DNA from: Porphyromonadaceae bacterium UBA7087
GTDB taxonomy: Bacteria > Bacteroidota > Bacteroidia > Bacteroidales > Muribaculaceae
Direction of reading: 5' to 3'
Assembly: GCA_002493515.1 (NCBI GenBank)
Contig: DKYZ01000094.1
Span: forward strand, 17,649-26,947
Length of the DNA: 9,299 nucleotides
Below the pieces are notes generated by a model. That model was given only the letters and a program-made list of their open reading frames with translations, was not told the DNA's origin and made no database searches. Each line of letters opens with the position of its first letter. The first letter of the stretch is position 1. Shown here in pieces: positions 1 to 7,672 of this stretch. A program made the translations under genes and the position numbers.

Positions 1-813
1 GTCAAGGCTCCCGGATTCGGCGACCGCCGCAAGGAGATGCTTGAGGACATCGCTATCCTCACTGGTGGTAATGTCATCAGCGAGGTCAAGGGCATGCAGC
101 TCGCCCAGGCCAAGGTAGAGGATCTCGGTACAGCTGAGAAGATCACCGTCAATAAAGACAATACCATCATTGTCAACGGTGCCGGAAGCAAGGAGGCAAT
201 CGCCAACCGCATCCACCAGATCAAGGCTCAGATCGAGACAACCACTTCCAACTATGACAAGGAGAAACTTCAGGAGCGTCTCGCAAAACTCGCCGGTGGT
301 GTAGCCGTGCTCTATATCGGTGCTCCCTCGGAGGTTGAGATGAAGGAGAAGAAAGACCGCGTGGACGACGCTCTCTCAGCTACGAGGGCTGCGATTGCCG
401 AGGGTATAGTTCCCGGCGGTGGCGTGGCTTACATACGCTGCATCGACGCTCTTGACCAGCTCAAGGGTGACAACGACGATGAGTCGACAGGTATTGCCAT
501 CATCCGCCGCGCAATCGAGGAGCCTATGCGTCAGATTGTAGAGAACGCTGGCGTGGAGGGTGCCGTCATTCTCCAGAAAGTGCGTGAGGGCAAAGGCGAT
601 TTCGGTTACAATGCCCGCACAGACACATTCGAGAATTTCTTCGAGACGGGTGTCATCGATCCTGCCAAAGTGACTCGTGTGGCTCTTGAGAATGCCGCAA
701 GCATCGCTGGAATGTTCCTTACCACAGAATGTGTCATCGCTGACAAGAAGGAGGATAATCCTGCTCCCGCAATGGCTGCTCCCGGCATGGGCGGCATGGG
801 TGGCATGATGTAA
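1..813 (+). CDS. groEL: Chaperonin GroEL (Hsp60), C-terminal half, 5' end outside window
   Basis: This is the last ~270 codons of GroEL, the ATP-driven double-ring folding chaperonin that works in the cytoplasm with GroES. The reading frame is open from base 1, beginning VKAPGFGDRR, which matches roughly residue 276 of the 548-residue E. coli protein, so the apical domain is cut at the left edge. Visible family hallmarks are KLQERLAKLAGGVAV in the apical/intermediate region, VDDALSATRAA carrying the ATP-hydrolysis aspartate equivalent to E. coli Asp398, VPGGGVAY in the nucleotide pocket, and the Gly-Met-rich tail GMGGMGGMM that lies inside the cavity. Nothing is broken, and codon use is strongly biased (CTC, ATC and AAC common), as expected for a highly expressed gene. 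It ends in TAA, followed 30 bp later by a strong terminator, so it is transcriptionally separate from the next genes. groES is presumably upstream, outside the window. Confidence 0.99.
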   Translation, partial: VKAPGFGDRRKEMLEDIAILTGGNVISEVKGMQLAQAKVEDLGTAEKITVNKDNTIIVNGAGSKEAIANRIHQIKAQIETTTSNYDKEKLQERLAKLAGGVAVLYIGAPSEVEMKEKKDRVDDALSATRAAIAEGIVPGGGVAYIRCIDALDQLKGDNDDESTGIAIIRRAIEEPMRQIVENAGVEGAVILQKVREGKGDFGYNARTDTFENFFETGVIDPAKVTRVALENAASIAGMFLTTECVIADKKEDNPAPAMAAPGMGGMGGMM

Positions 814-843
814 TCAGTCTTCTGTCTGAACCATATTCCATAG

Positions 844-873
844 AGCGTGTCTCATCGCGAGACACGCTTTTTT
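844..873 (+). terminator. Rho-independent terminator of groEL
   Basis: A perfect stem, AGCGTGTCTC pairing with GAGACACGCT, encloses the 5-nt loop ATCGC and runs straight into a tract of six T (868-873). It lies 30 bp after the groEL stop codon and is oriented for groEL. It should insulate the ABC-F cluster from chaperonin (heat-shock) transcription. Confidence 0.93.
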
Positions 874-987
874 AATGTCGTCAGTCTCCGTATATGGGCT
901 TTTTTTATTAACTTTATGCCGTGAATCGGTGCGCCTCTGCAAAGGCGACGCATTTTCAGTTGCATAAGAAACAAACATCATCAGAAA

Positions 988-2955
988 GTGATCAATATAA
1001 ATAATCTGTCGGTGGAGTTTTCCGCACGACCTTTATTTTCAAATATAGGGTTTGTAATCAACCGAAACGACCGGATAGCCCTTACCGGAAAGAACGGGGC
1101 CGGGAAGTCTACATTGCTCAAGATTCTTGCCGGGCTTCAGCAGCCTACGTCCGGTTCTGTATCTGTTCCTAACGGAGTCTCGGTAGGTTATCTCCCTCAG
1201 CAGATGGAGGTGGCTGATGACACGACTCTCTTTGAGGAGACAGCCAAGGCTTTCGCCGACAAGGTCTCCTATGAGGATATGCTTGCCGATACGCTTGCCG
1301 AGATAGAGCGTCGTGACGATTATGAGTCGACTGAATATGCCCAGCTGCTTGAGAGGATGGATTATCTCAACCAGCGGATGGCTATGGAGGCATCTGAGAA
1401 TGTAGAGGCTGAGATCGAGAAGACTCTTGTGGGTCTCGGTTTCTCAAGAAATGATTTTTCCAGGCCTACTTCCGAGTTCTCGGGAGGATGGCGAATGCGT
1501 ATTGAGTTGGCGAAGATACTTCTGAGGCGCCCCGATGTGCTTCTTCTCGACGAGCCTACCAACCATCTTGACATTGAGTCGATCCAATGGCTGGAACAGT
1601 TTCTTCTGTCGAAGGCCCGTGCCGTTGTGCTTGTGAGCCATGACCGTGCCTTTCTCGATAATGTGACGACACGCACTATAGAAATCACCTGTGGCAGGAT
1701 ATTCGACTACAAGGTGAAATACTCAGATTTTGTGGTTCTGAGGAAAGAACGGGTAGAACAGCAGACGAGAGCCTATGAAAACCAGCAGAAGATGATTGCG
1801 GAGACGCGGGAGTTCATTGAGAGGTTCCGCTACAAGCCCTCTAAGGCTGTCCAGGTCCAGAGCCGAATAAAGCAGTTGGAGAAGATTGTCCCCATAGAGG
1901 TGGATGAGGTCGACAATTCTCACCTGCGTCTTAAGTTTCCCCCTGCTCCCCGCTCGGGCGATTGTCCTGTCATTGCGGAGGATGTAGCCAAGAGCTATGG
2001 GTCGCATACCGTGTTCTCCAATGTGACTTTCACTTTGAAGAGGGGTGATAAGGTGGCGTTTGTCGGCAAGAACGGCGAAGGAAAATCCACATTGGTGAAA
2101 TGTATCATGGATCAGATTCCCTATGATGGCGAGCTAAGGAAAGGATTCAATGTGAAGATAGGCTATTTCGCGCAGAATCAGGCCCAGTTGCTCGACGGGG
2201 AACTGACGGTGTTCGACACGATAGATAATGTGGCTACGGGCGACATGCGTACCAAGGTCAGGGATATCCTCGGGGCGTTCATGTTCGGCGGAGAGGCATC
2301 CGACAAAAAGGTCAAGGTCCTTTCGGGCGGCGAGAAGACTCGACTGGCCATGATAAAGCTCCTGCTTGAGCCAGTGAACTTTCTGATACTCGATGAGCCT
2401 ACCAATCATCTTGATATGCGCACCAAGGATATCCTGAAGGGCGCGATAAAGTATTTTGACGGCACTGTGATTGTGGTCAGCCATGACCGTGAGTTTCTTG
2501 ACGGTCTTGTAGACAAGGTTTATGAGTTCGGCGGAGGAAAAGTCGTTGAGAATCTGGGAGGAATTTATGATTTCCTCAGAAAAAAAAATCTGGGGGCTCT
2601 TTCTGAGCTGGAGCTTTCCACATCTCCTACCGCAAATGAGGATAAGGAGAAAGTTGCTGAGGATAGTGAATCACAGTCTTCCGAACCTACTGCAAAGGAG
2701 TCATATGCCATGCAGAAGGCTCGCGAGAAGGAGGTCAAGAAAGCTGAAAAAGCTGTCAGGGAGGCGGAGGAAAGGATTTCCAAATTGGAATCCGAGCAAA
2801 AGGATGTGGAGGATGCTCTTTCGAAGGGCGATTCATCAGCGGAGACCCTTGATAGATATGCCGGAATCACGGAGAAACTGGAAAATGCCATGGCTGAATG
2901 GGAGGAAGCCCAGACAGCTCTTGAGAATATATTGAAAACCAATAATATAGGATAA
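988..2955 (+). CDS. ABC-F family ATPase, YheS-like, with C-terminal coiled-coil extension
   Basis: A soluble protein of 655 residues with two ABC ATPase cassettes and no membrane segment, which defines ABC-F: ribosome-binding ATPases that act at the tRNA exit (E) site to relieve stalled translation, some protecting against antibiotics. Cassette 1 has Walker A GKNGAGKST (34-42), signature SGGWRMR (165-171) and Walker B/D-loop LLLDEPTNHLD (185-195). The linker (~196-340) includes FIERFRYKPSKAVQVQSRIK, the region that reaches toward the P-site tRNA. Cassette 2 has GKNGEGKST (360-368), LSGGEKTR (445-452) and LILDEPTNHLD (466-476). Both catalytic Glu (189, 470) are present. The first signature and linker resemble E. 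coli YheS most closely. Residues ~545-655 are charged and predicted coiled coil. The start is GTG; MININNLSVEF fits the family N-terminus and no upstream ATG does. It is first in a tight cluster; a resistance role cannot be told from sequence. Confidence 0.95.
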   Translation: MININNLSVEFSARPLFSNIGFVINRNDRIALTGKNGAGKSTLLKILAGLQQPTSGSVSVPNGVSVGYLPQQMEVADDTTLFEETAKAFADKVSYEDMLADTLAEIERRDDYESTEYAQLLERMDYLNQRMAMEASENVEAEIEKTLVGLGFSRNDFSRPTSEFSGGWRMRIELAKILLRRPDVLLLDEPTNHLDIESIQWLEQFLLSKARAVVLVSHDRAFLDNVTTRTIEITCGRIFDYKVKYSDFVVLRKERVEQQTRAYENQQKMIAETREFIERFRYKPSKAVQVQSRIKQLEKIVPIEVDEVDNSHLRLKFPPAPRSGDCPVIAEDVAKSYGSHTVFSNVTFTLKRGDKVAFVGKNGEGKSTLVKCIMDQIPYDGELRKGFNVKIGYFAQNQAQLLDGELTVFDTIDNVATGDMRTKVRDILGAFMFGGEASDKKVKVLSGGEKTRLAMIKLLLEPVNFLILDEPTNHLDMRTKDILKGAIKYFDGTVIVVSHDREFLDGLVDKVYEFGGGKVVENLGGIYDFLRKKNLGALSELELSTSPTANEDKEKVAEDSESQSSEPTAKESYAMQKAREKEVKKAEKAVREAEERISKLESEQKDVEDALSKGDSSAETLDRYAGITEKLENAMAEWEEAQTALENILKTNNIG

Positions 2956-2961
2956 GAGGAT

Positions 2962-4968
2962 ATGGAAGAATATATGAATAAGGAAACCGGAAAAACCACG
3001 TCTGCGGGAATACGTCATGGAATCGATGTCGCGAACCTCGATACCGAGGTTTCTCCCAAGGTGGATTTTTATAAATATGCCTGTGGAGGATGGCAGAGAA
3101 GGCATCCGATACCGCCTGAATTTGCAAGCTATGGCACTTTCAGCGTGTTGAGCGAGAATGCCCGCAAACAGCTCAAGGAATTGATACTCAACCTTCAGCA
3201 TCATCCGGATGTCGGCATCAAGGACACAGAGGCTCAGAAGGTATCTGATCTGTATGCATTGGGAATGGACGAGGAGAGGCTGAATCGTGAGGGCGCGTCT
3301 CCTCTCAGCCAGATTCTCCAGCGTCTTTGGCATTTCGATATGTCGGAACTTCCGTCTTTGATAGCGTGGCTTCATCTGGGTCTTTCAAGTGTGTTCTTCG
3401 GCTCAGGCGTAGGCCCCGATGCAAAGGATTCCGACATGAATGTCATGCATCTTGCAGAGGCTGGTCTTGGCCTCGGTGACCGCGACTATTATATAGAGGA
3501 CAATGAGACCAACCGCAGGATAATGGACGCCTATCGTGTCTATGTCAAGAGAATGATGGAGCTTATCGGCTATGATGCCCAGGCTCAGGAGCGTGTATGG
3601 GAGAATGTCATAGCGGTTGAGACTGATTTCGCACGTCATAAGATGACCAGGGAGCAGCATCGTGACCCCCTCTTGAGATACAACATGATGTCTCTGGCCG
3701 AATTGAAAGATAATTATCCGTCTTTCGACTGGGACGCATATTTCAAGGGGATAGGTGTGATTCCCGACAAGGTTAATGTCATGTCGACGGATTTCTATGG
3801 TTTCCTTAACGATTATCTTCCGTCCCTGTCTCGCCAGCGTATCGAGGACTATCTGGTCTATTCGTTTGTGTCGGATTCATCCGGCGTTCTGAGCGACGAT
3901 TTCTCGGAGGCCAATTTCGAGCTTTATGGCCGTGTGATGAGCGGCACTGAAGAGCAGCGTCCGAGATGGAAAAGGGCGATGGGTCTCACAAACTCAATTC
4001 TTGGAGAGGCTGTGGGCAAACTTTATGTGGAGAAATACTTCCCCCCCTGCAACAAGGAATATATGCTTCGTCTTGTCGAGAATCTCCGGAAGGCGCTTGC
4101 TGTCCATATTGAAGACCTGAGCTGGATGAGCCGTCCTACCAAAGATCTGGCTCTTGAGAAACTTGATGCCCTGAAGGTGAAGATAGGATATCCCGACAAG
4201 TGGAAGGATTATTCGGGGATACATATCAACCCCGATGATTCATATATGGAGAATGTGAGGAGGGCTTCCGTATGGTTTGCTGAGGATAATTACAAAAAGT
4301 GCGGAAAGCCGGTCGACAAGTCTGAATGGCATATGACTCCGCAGACTGTCAATGCCTATTATTCCCCCCTGAACAACGAGATTTGCTTCCCTGCCGGAAT
4401 CCTTCAGCCCCCGTATTTCGATCTTGCTGCCGACGACGCCGTCAATTACGGCGCAATAGGTGTTGTCATAGGTCATGAGATGACTCATGGCTTCGACGAC
4501 CAGGGACGCCATTTTGATAAAGACGGTAATTTGAATGAATGGTGGCAGCCTGAGGATGCTGAGAAATTCAATAAACTCGCCGACGGCCTTGTGGCTCAGT
4601 TTGACGCTGTCGAGGTGGCTCCAGGCGTTCATGCCAACGGACGTTACACCCTTGGCGAGAACATAGCCGACCAGGGCGGCCTCCGTGTGGCGCTCACTGC
4701 TTACGAGTCAATGGCCGGGAATGAAGATGGCCACGTGGCTGACGGATACTCTCCCTTGCAGAGATTCTATCTGTCTTATGCGGGAGTATGGGCCGGAAAC
4801 ATACGGGAGGAGGAGATACTTGAACGAACGAAGACCGATCCACATTCTCTCGGAAGAAACAGGGTCAATGTCACTCTCAGGAACATAGCGCCCTTTTTTG
4901 ATGCTTTCTCAATATCGGAAGGCGATCCGATGTTCCGCCCGCAGGATGAGAGGGTGATAATCTGGTGA
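2962..4968 (+). CDS. M13 family zinc endopeptidase (neprilysin/PepO type), no visible signal peptide
   Basis: A 668-residue metallo-endopeptidase of family M13, which cleaves short peptides with one catalytic zinc. The N-terminal peptidase_M13_N region begins VDFYKYACGGW (~34-44). NAYYSPLNNEICFPAGI (464-480) is the substrate-edge segment. The zinc site is HEMTH (505-509; His505 and His509 ligands, Glu506 catalytic), with the third ligand Glu566 and Asp570 in GENIADQGG. The C-terminus follows the family pattern, with RVNVTLRNIAPFFDAF and a final IIW. Bacteroidota relatives usually carry a Sec or lipoprotein signal, but here MEEYMNKETGKTTSAG leads directly into the catalytic fold with no hydrophobic stretch, suggesting a cytoplasmic enzyme like lactococcal PepO (inference). 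The start could be 2962 or 2974; an AGAGGA at 2955-2960 is poorly spaced for either. It follows the ABC-F stop by 6 bp and precedes aroE by 6 bp. RVNV replaces the usual RVNG, a minor oddity. Confidence 0.94.
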   Translation: MEEYMNKETGKTTSAGIRHGIDVANLDTEVSPKVDFYKYACGGWQRRHPIPPEFASYGTFSVLSENARKQLKELILNLQHHPDVGIKDTEAQKVSDLYALGMDEERLNREGASPLSQILQRLWHFDMSELPSLIAWLHLGLSSVFFGSGVGPDAKDSDMNVMHLAEAGLGLGDRDYYIEDNETNRRIMDAYRVYVKRMMELIGYDAQAQERVWENVIAVETDFARHKMTREQHRDPLLRYNMMSLAELKDNYPSFDWDAYFKGIGVIPDKVNVMSTDFYGFLNDYLPSLSRQRIEDYLVYSFVSDSSGVLSDDFSEANFELYGRVMSGTEEQRPRWKRAMGLTNSILGEAVGKLYVEKYFPPCNKEYMLRLVENLRKALAVHIEDLSWMSRPTKDLALEKLDALKVKIGYPDKWKDYSGIHINPDDSYMENVRRASVWFAEDNYKKCGKPVDKSEWHMTPQTVNAYYSPLNNEICFPAGILQPPYFDLAADDAVNYGAIGVVIGHEMTHGFDDQGRHFDKDGNLNEWWQPEDAEKFNKLADGLVAQFDAVEVAPGVHANGRYTLGENIADQGGLRVALTAYESMAGNEDGHVADGYSPLQRFYLSYAGVWAGNIREEEILERTKTDPHSLGRNRVNVTLRNIAPFFDAFSISEGDPMFRPQDERVIIW

Positions 4969-4974
4969 TGCGGT

Positions 4975-5760
4975 ATGTATGCTCTGATCGGATACCCCCT
5001 TGGCCATTCCTTCTCCGCTGATTTCTTTAACAGTAAGTTCGCGCGTGAGGGCATTGATGACGAATACAGGCTGTGCCCGCTGAAGTCGTTCGCGGAGTTT
5101 CCGGATTTCCTGGAAAGGAATCCCCGTCTGGAGGGTTTCAACGTGACAATACCATATAAGGTGGATGTCATTGATACGCTTGACTTCATTTCTGAAGAGG
5201 CCCATGGGATAAATGCCGTGAATGTTGTCAAGATATTCGACCGGGCCAGAGGGCGTGCGGGTCTTCCCTGCAGGCTTGCCGGATATAACACTGACGCGCC
5301 TGCGTTTCTGGAATCGCTGAAACCAATGCTTCGCGATGACATTGACAGGGGATTGGTCCTGGGGACAGGGGGCGCTTCAAAGGCCGTGGTCTACGCTTTA
5401 CGTAAGTTGGGCGTGGAGCCACAGCTTGTGTCGCGAAGTCCTGAGGATGGCGAGATTGGCTATGATGCTCTGGATCGGGAATCGATTCAGTCACATCTTC
5501 TGATCATTAATACCACTCCGCTCGGGATGTCTCCCAAAGTTGACACCGCTCCCCCATTGCCTTATCAGTATATCGGCAGTGACCATATATGTTTCGATTT
5601 GGTCTACAACCCTGAGGTCACGAAATTCATGTCTCTGTGCCGCTCAAGGGGAGCTGTTGTGAAAAACGGATTGGAGATGCTTCATCTCCAGGCTTTGAAA
5701 TCCTGGGAAATATGGAATGGAATCTCCCGCCCTTCCTTGCGCCCTTTGCCGGAATACTGA
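4975..5760 (+). CDS. aroE: Shikimate dehydrogenase (NADP+), AroE
   Basis: A 261-residue cytoplasmic enzyme that reduces 3-dehydroshikimate to shikimate with NADPH, the fourth step of the shikimate route to chorismate and aromatic amino acids. Visible motifs, in order: GYPLGHSFS (6-14), whose serines bind shikimate; NVTIPYK (56-62) with catalytic Lys62; AVN (81-83); GYNTDAP with catalytic Asp107; the Rossmann loop GTGGAS (130-135); SR at 152-153, where NADP-specific enzymes hold the 2'-phosphate; NTTPLGM; and KNGLEMLHLQA, with the conserved substrate-side Gln. The length is close to the family norm of ~250-280. The start at 4975 places M just before the first beta strand, as in relatives. It lies 6 bp after the peptidase gene, and its last 49 bp overlap comEC, so translational coupling is likely. 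Usual NTDxxG reads NTDAPA here, a small departure that does not touch catalytic residues. Confidence 0.97.
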   Translation: MYALIGYPLGHSFSADFFNSKFAREGIDDEYRLCPLKSFAEFPDFLERNPRLEGFNVTIPYKVDVIDTLDFISEEAHGINAVNVVKIFDRARGRAGLPCRLAGYNTDAPAFLESLKPMLRDDIDRGLVLGTGGASKAVVYALRKLGVEPQLVSRSPEDGEIGYDALDRESIQSHLLIINTTPLGMSPKVDTAPPLPYQYIGSDHICFDLVYNPEVTKFMSLCRSRGAVVKNGLEMLHLQALKSWEIWNGISRPSLRPLPEY

Positions 5761-7664
5761 GCGGCACGTGTCTTGGGCTGCAATTCGACTCTCCTCTATG
5801 GGCGGTCGTACCGTTGGTCGCGTCAGTATCCCTGGCCATATGCCTCCAGCGTTTCTCGAAGTCACCCTCCCTCGCAGCCAGATATAATCCACTTCATTAT
5901 ATCTGGATCTATTTTGTTTTCGCTGGTGTCGGCATGCTTGACGCCATATATTTCTCTCCCGGAGCAACGCCGGAATCCGTGATGGGGCGCAAGACAGTCA
6001 TATCGGGAGAAATAGTGGATCAGTCCACAAAGGCCGCTGGAGATTCATATGTCGTTTCAGTCTCCTCGGTAGGGTTGGCAAAAGATAGCTACGGTTGCGT
6101 GAAGCCGTTCAAGGTGCTGGTTGTCACTGACGGCATCACTATGGATATAGGCGACCTTGTGGCAATGGAGGCGCAATTGGAAAAAATCGCTGACACACCG
6201 ATCTCGTCTGATTATGCCCGTTATATGGAGTCAAAGGGAATATTGTGCAAGACATACCTTGACGGGAGCTGCAAGCTGCTGCGCAACGGGCATCGCAGGT
6301 CGCTTAAGACAATGTCGTTGGTTCTGCGCGACGAAATAGAGACAAATATAGAGAAAAGCAGTCTCGGACGACGGGCCAAGGCCTTCGTCATCGCAATGAT
6401 ATGTGGCGACCGCTCTTTCATGTCTTCCGGCGAGCTGGCCTATTTTCAGGATGCAGGCGTATCCCACATATTGGCAGTCAGCGGAATGCATGCCGGTATT
6501 CTCGCGGGTGTGGTGCTCTGGGTTCTTTCACCTTTGAATCTTCTGGGAGGATATAGAAAGAAATATCTCATCGCTGCAGGACTTCTGTGGGTTTTTGTCT
6601 TCGTCACGGGGATGTCGCCCTCGGCTGTGCGTTCTGCCACAATGGCCACATGTTGCTTCATTGCCCTGTTTCTGCAGAGGAAGAACTCAGCAGCCAACGC
6701 ATTGCTTGCAGCAGGTTTCCTGATTATTCTTTTTTCTCCCCTATCTGTTTTCGATGCCGGAGCGCAGCTCAGTTTCCTATGCGTCGGATGCCTGATAATT
6801 TTCGCGGGAAGATTCAATACAGTAGACCATCATCTCCATCCCCGCCTTTATCGCATCAATGCTGCATTCATAGTTTCTCTTGTGGCGGCATTGTCTACAT
6901 GGGCTGTCGCGGCATATCATTTCAGAAGGCTTCCGCTCCTTTTCCTGCCGGCAAATGTGATAGTTGTTCCGGCGATGCCTTTGTTGATGACAATGTCGCT
7001 TGTATATGTCATTCTGCTTTCACTGGGCATAGATATGCATATTCTTGCCGTCTCCATTGATTTTTGTCTTGATTTTATATATGGAGTGATAGGGATGGTA
7101 CCCTCTGGCAGTGTCCTGAATCTTGAGGTGTCGGGAATCTCGGTATTCTTGTGGTTGATTGCTCTTGCACTCATGGCTCTTGCCGTGATGCGAAAGAGGG
7201 GCAGGATCGCCTTCTCTCTGTTATCATTTCTTATAATGGGTGGAGTCGCTGCCATGGTGGCGGATGCAAGCACACGGCCCGCGCAATGGTTTATTGTGCC
7301 GGAAAAGGGCTTGAATCGTATCACGGCTTCAGTTTCTGACGGGGATTTCAGACAGCGGGTGGTTTTTCCCCGTGGCACGGTTACCCGTCTGCATGGTCCT
7401 GAGGCTGATGTCATAGTCGCAGACAGGGATGTGAGTTCCAGGGAATGGAAGTCCATTCTGTCGGAGCGTCATAGGTATCTTATTATAATAGGTGGCAGCT
7501 TCAGCGGCGATATGCCGGAAAAGGTGGGTGGGAAAGATATCATGCTTGTCGTCCACACCACCTGCCGGAAAAAAAAGGAGTCCGAACTGACCGATACTCT
7601 CGTCCGGACGGGATTGGATGTTGTCGGAATGCGCTCGTCTGTCTTGCGCGCTTTTCCGATTTAG
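5712..7664 (+). CDS. comEC: ComEC/Rec2 family DNA-uptake channel protein, lacking a metallo-beta-lactamase end
   Basis: An inner-membrane protein of 650 residues; ComEC carries single-stranded DNA into the cytoplasm in transformable bacteria. Two or three membrane spans lie in residues ~7-82. A soluble OB-fold-like region follows (~95-200), with PISSDYARYMESKGI, typical of this domain. The competence core (~230-517) has the hallmarks GDRSFMSSGELAYFQDAGVSHILAVSGMHAG (split here only by reading: GDRS, then AVSGMHAG at 255-262) and GMSPSAVRS (300-308), with about eight to ten hydrophobic spans. The last ~130 residues are soluble but show no HxHxDH, so the hydrolase domain of Bacillus-type ComEC is absent or degenerate. 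I chose the ATG at 5712 because it opens directly into the first span; an in-frame GTG at 5637 would add a polar stretch inside aroE. Overlap with aroE suggests coupling. Natural transformation cannot be concluded from this gene alone. Confidence 0.93.
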   Translation: MEWNLPPFLAPFAGILSGTCLGLQFDSPLWAVVPLVASVSLAICLQRFSKSPSLAARYNPLHYIWIYFVFAGVGMLDAIYFSPGATPESVMGRKTVISGEIVDQSTKAAGDSYVVSVSSVGLAKDSYGCVKPFKVLVVTDGITMDIGDLVAMEAQLEKIADTPISSDYARYMESKGILCKTYLDGSCKLLRNGHRRSLKTMSLVLRDEIETNIEKSSLGRRAKAFVIAMICGDRSFMSSGELAYFQDAGVSHILAVSGMHAGILAGVVLWVLSPLNLLGGYRKKYLIAAGLLWVFVFVTGMSPSAVRSATMATCCFIALFLQRKNSAANALLAAGFLIILFSPLSVFDAGAQLSFLCVGCLIIFAGRFNTVDHHLHPRLYRINAAFIVSLVAALSTWAVAAYHFRRLPLLFLPANVIVVPAMPLLMTMSLVYVILLSLGIDMHILAVSIDFCLDFIYGVIGMVPSGSVLNLEVSGISVFLWLIALALMALAVMRKRGRIAFSLLSFLIMGGVAAMVADASTRPAQWFIVPEKGLNRITASVSDGDFRQRVVFPRGTVTRLHGPEADVIVADRDVSSREWKSILSERHRYLIIIGGSFSGDMPEKVGGKDIMLVVHTTCRKKKESELTDTLVRTGLDVVGMRSSVLRAFPI

Positions 7665-7672
7665 AGGCAGCC

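Noticed and set aside
909..916. TAACTTTA as a promoter -7 box for the ABC-F cluster
   Set aside because: One base off TAnnTTTG and no TTTG-like box 19-21 bp upstream; too weak to list, although some promoter must exist in or before 874-987.
2522..2935. 137-residue open frame overlapping the end of the ABC-F gene
   Set aside because: It is the +1 shadow of GA-rich coiled-coil codons, with an implausible Arg-rich composition and no initiation signal of its own; considered only as a slippage product.
988..2955. ABC-F gene as an antibiotic resistance determinant
   Set aside because: The signature and linker resemble housekeeping YheS-type factors, there is no mobile-element context, and base composition matches the neighbours.
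5637..5711. An in-frame GTG start giving ComEC 25 more residues
   Set aside because: The added stretch (MPLKGSCCEKRIGD...) is polar, lies wholly inside aroE and precedes the natural membrane-first N-terminus; ATG 5712 fits the family better.
7665..7672. Bidirectional terminator between comEC and the small membrane gene
   Set aside because: The gap is 8 bp, and the only nearby pairing (GGCA 7667-7670 with TGCC 7685-7688) is too short and lacks a T tract.
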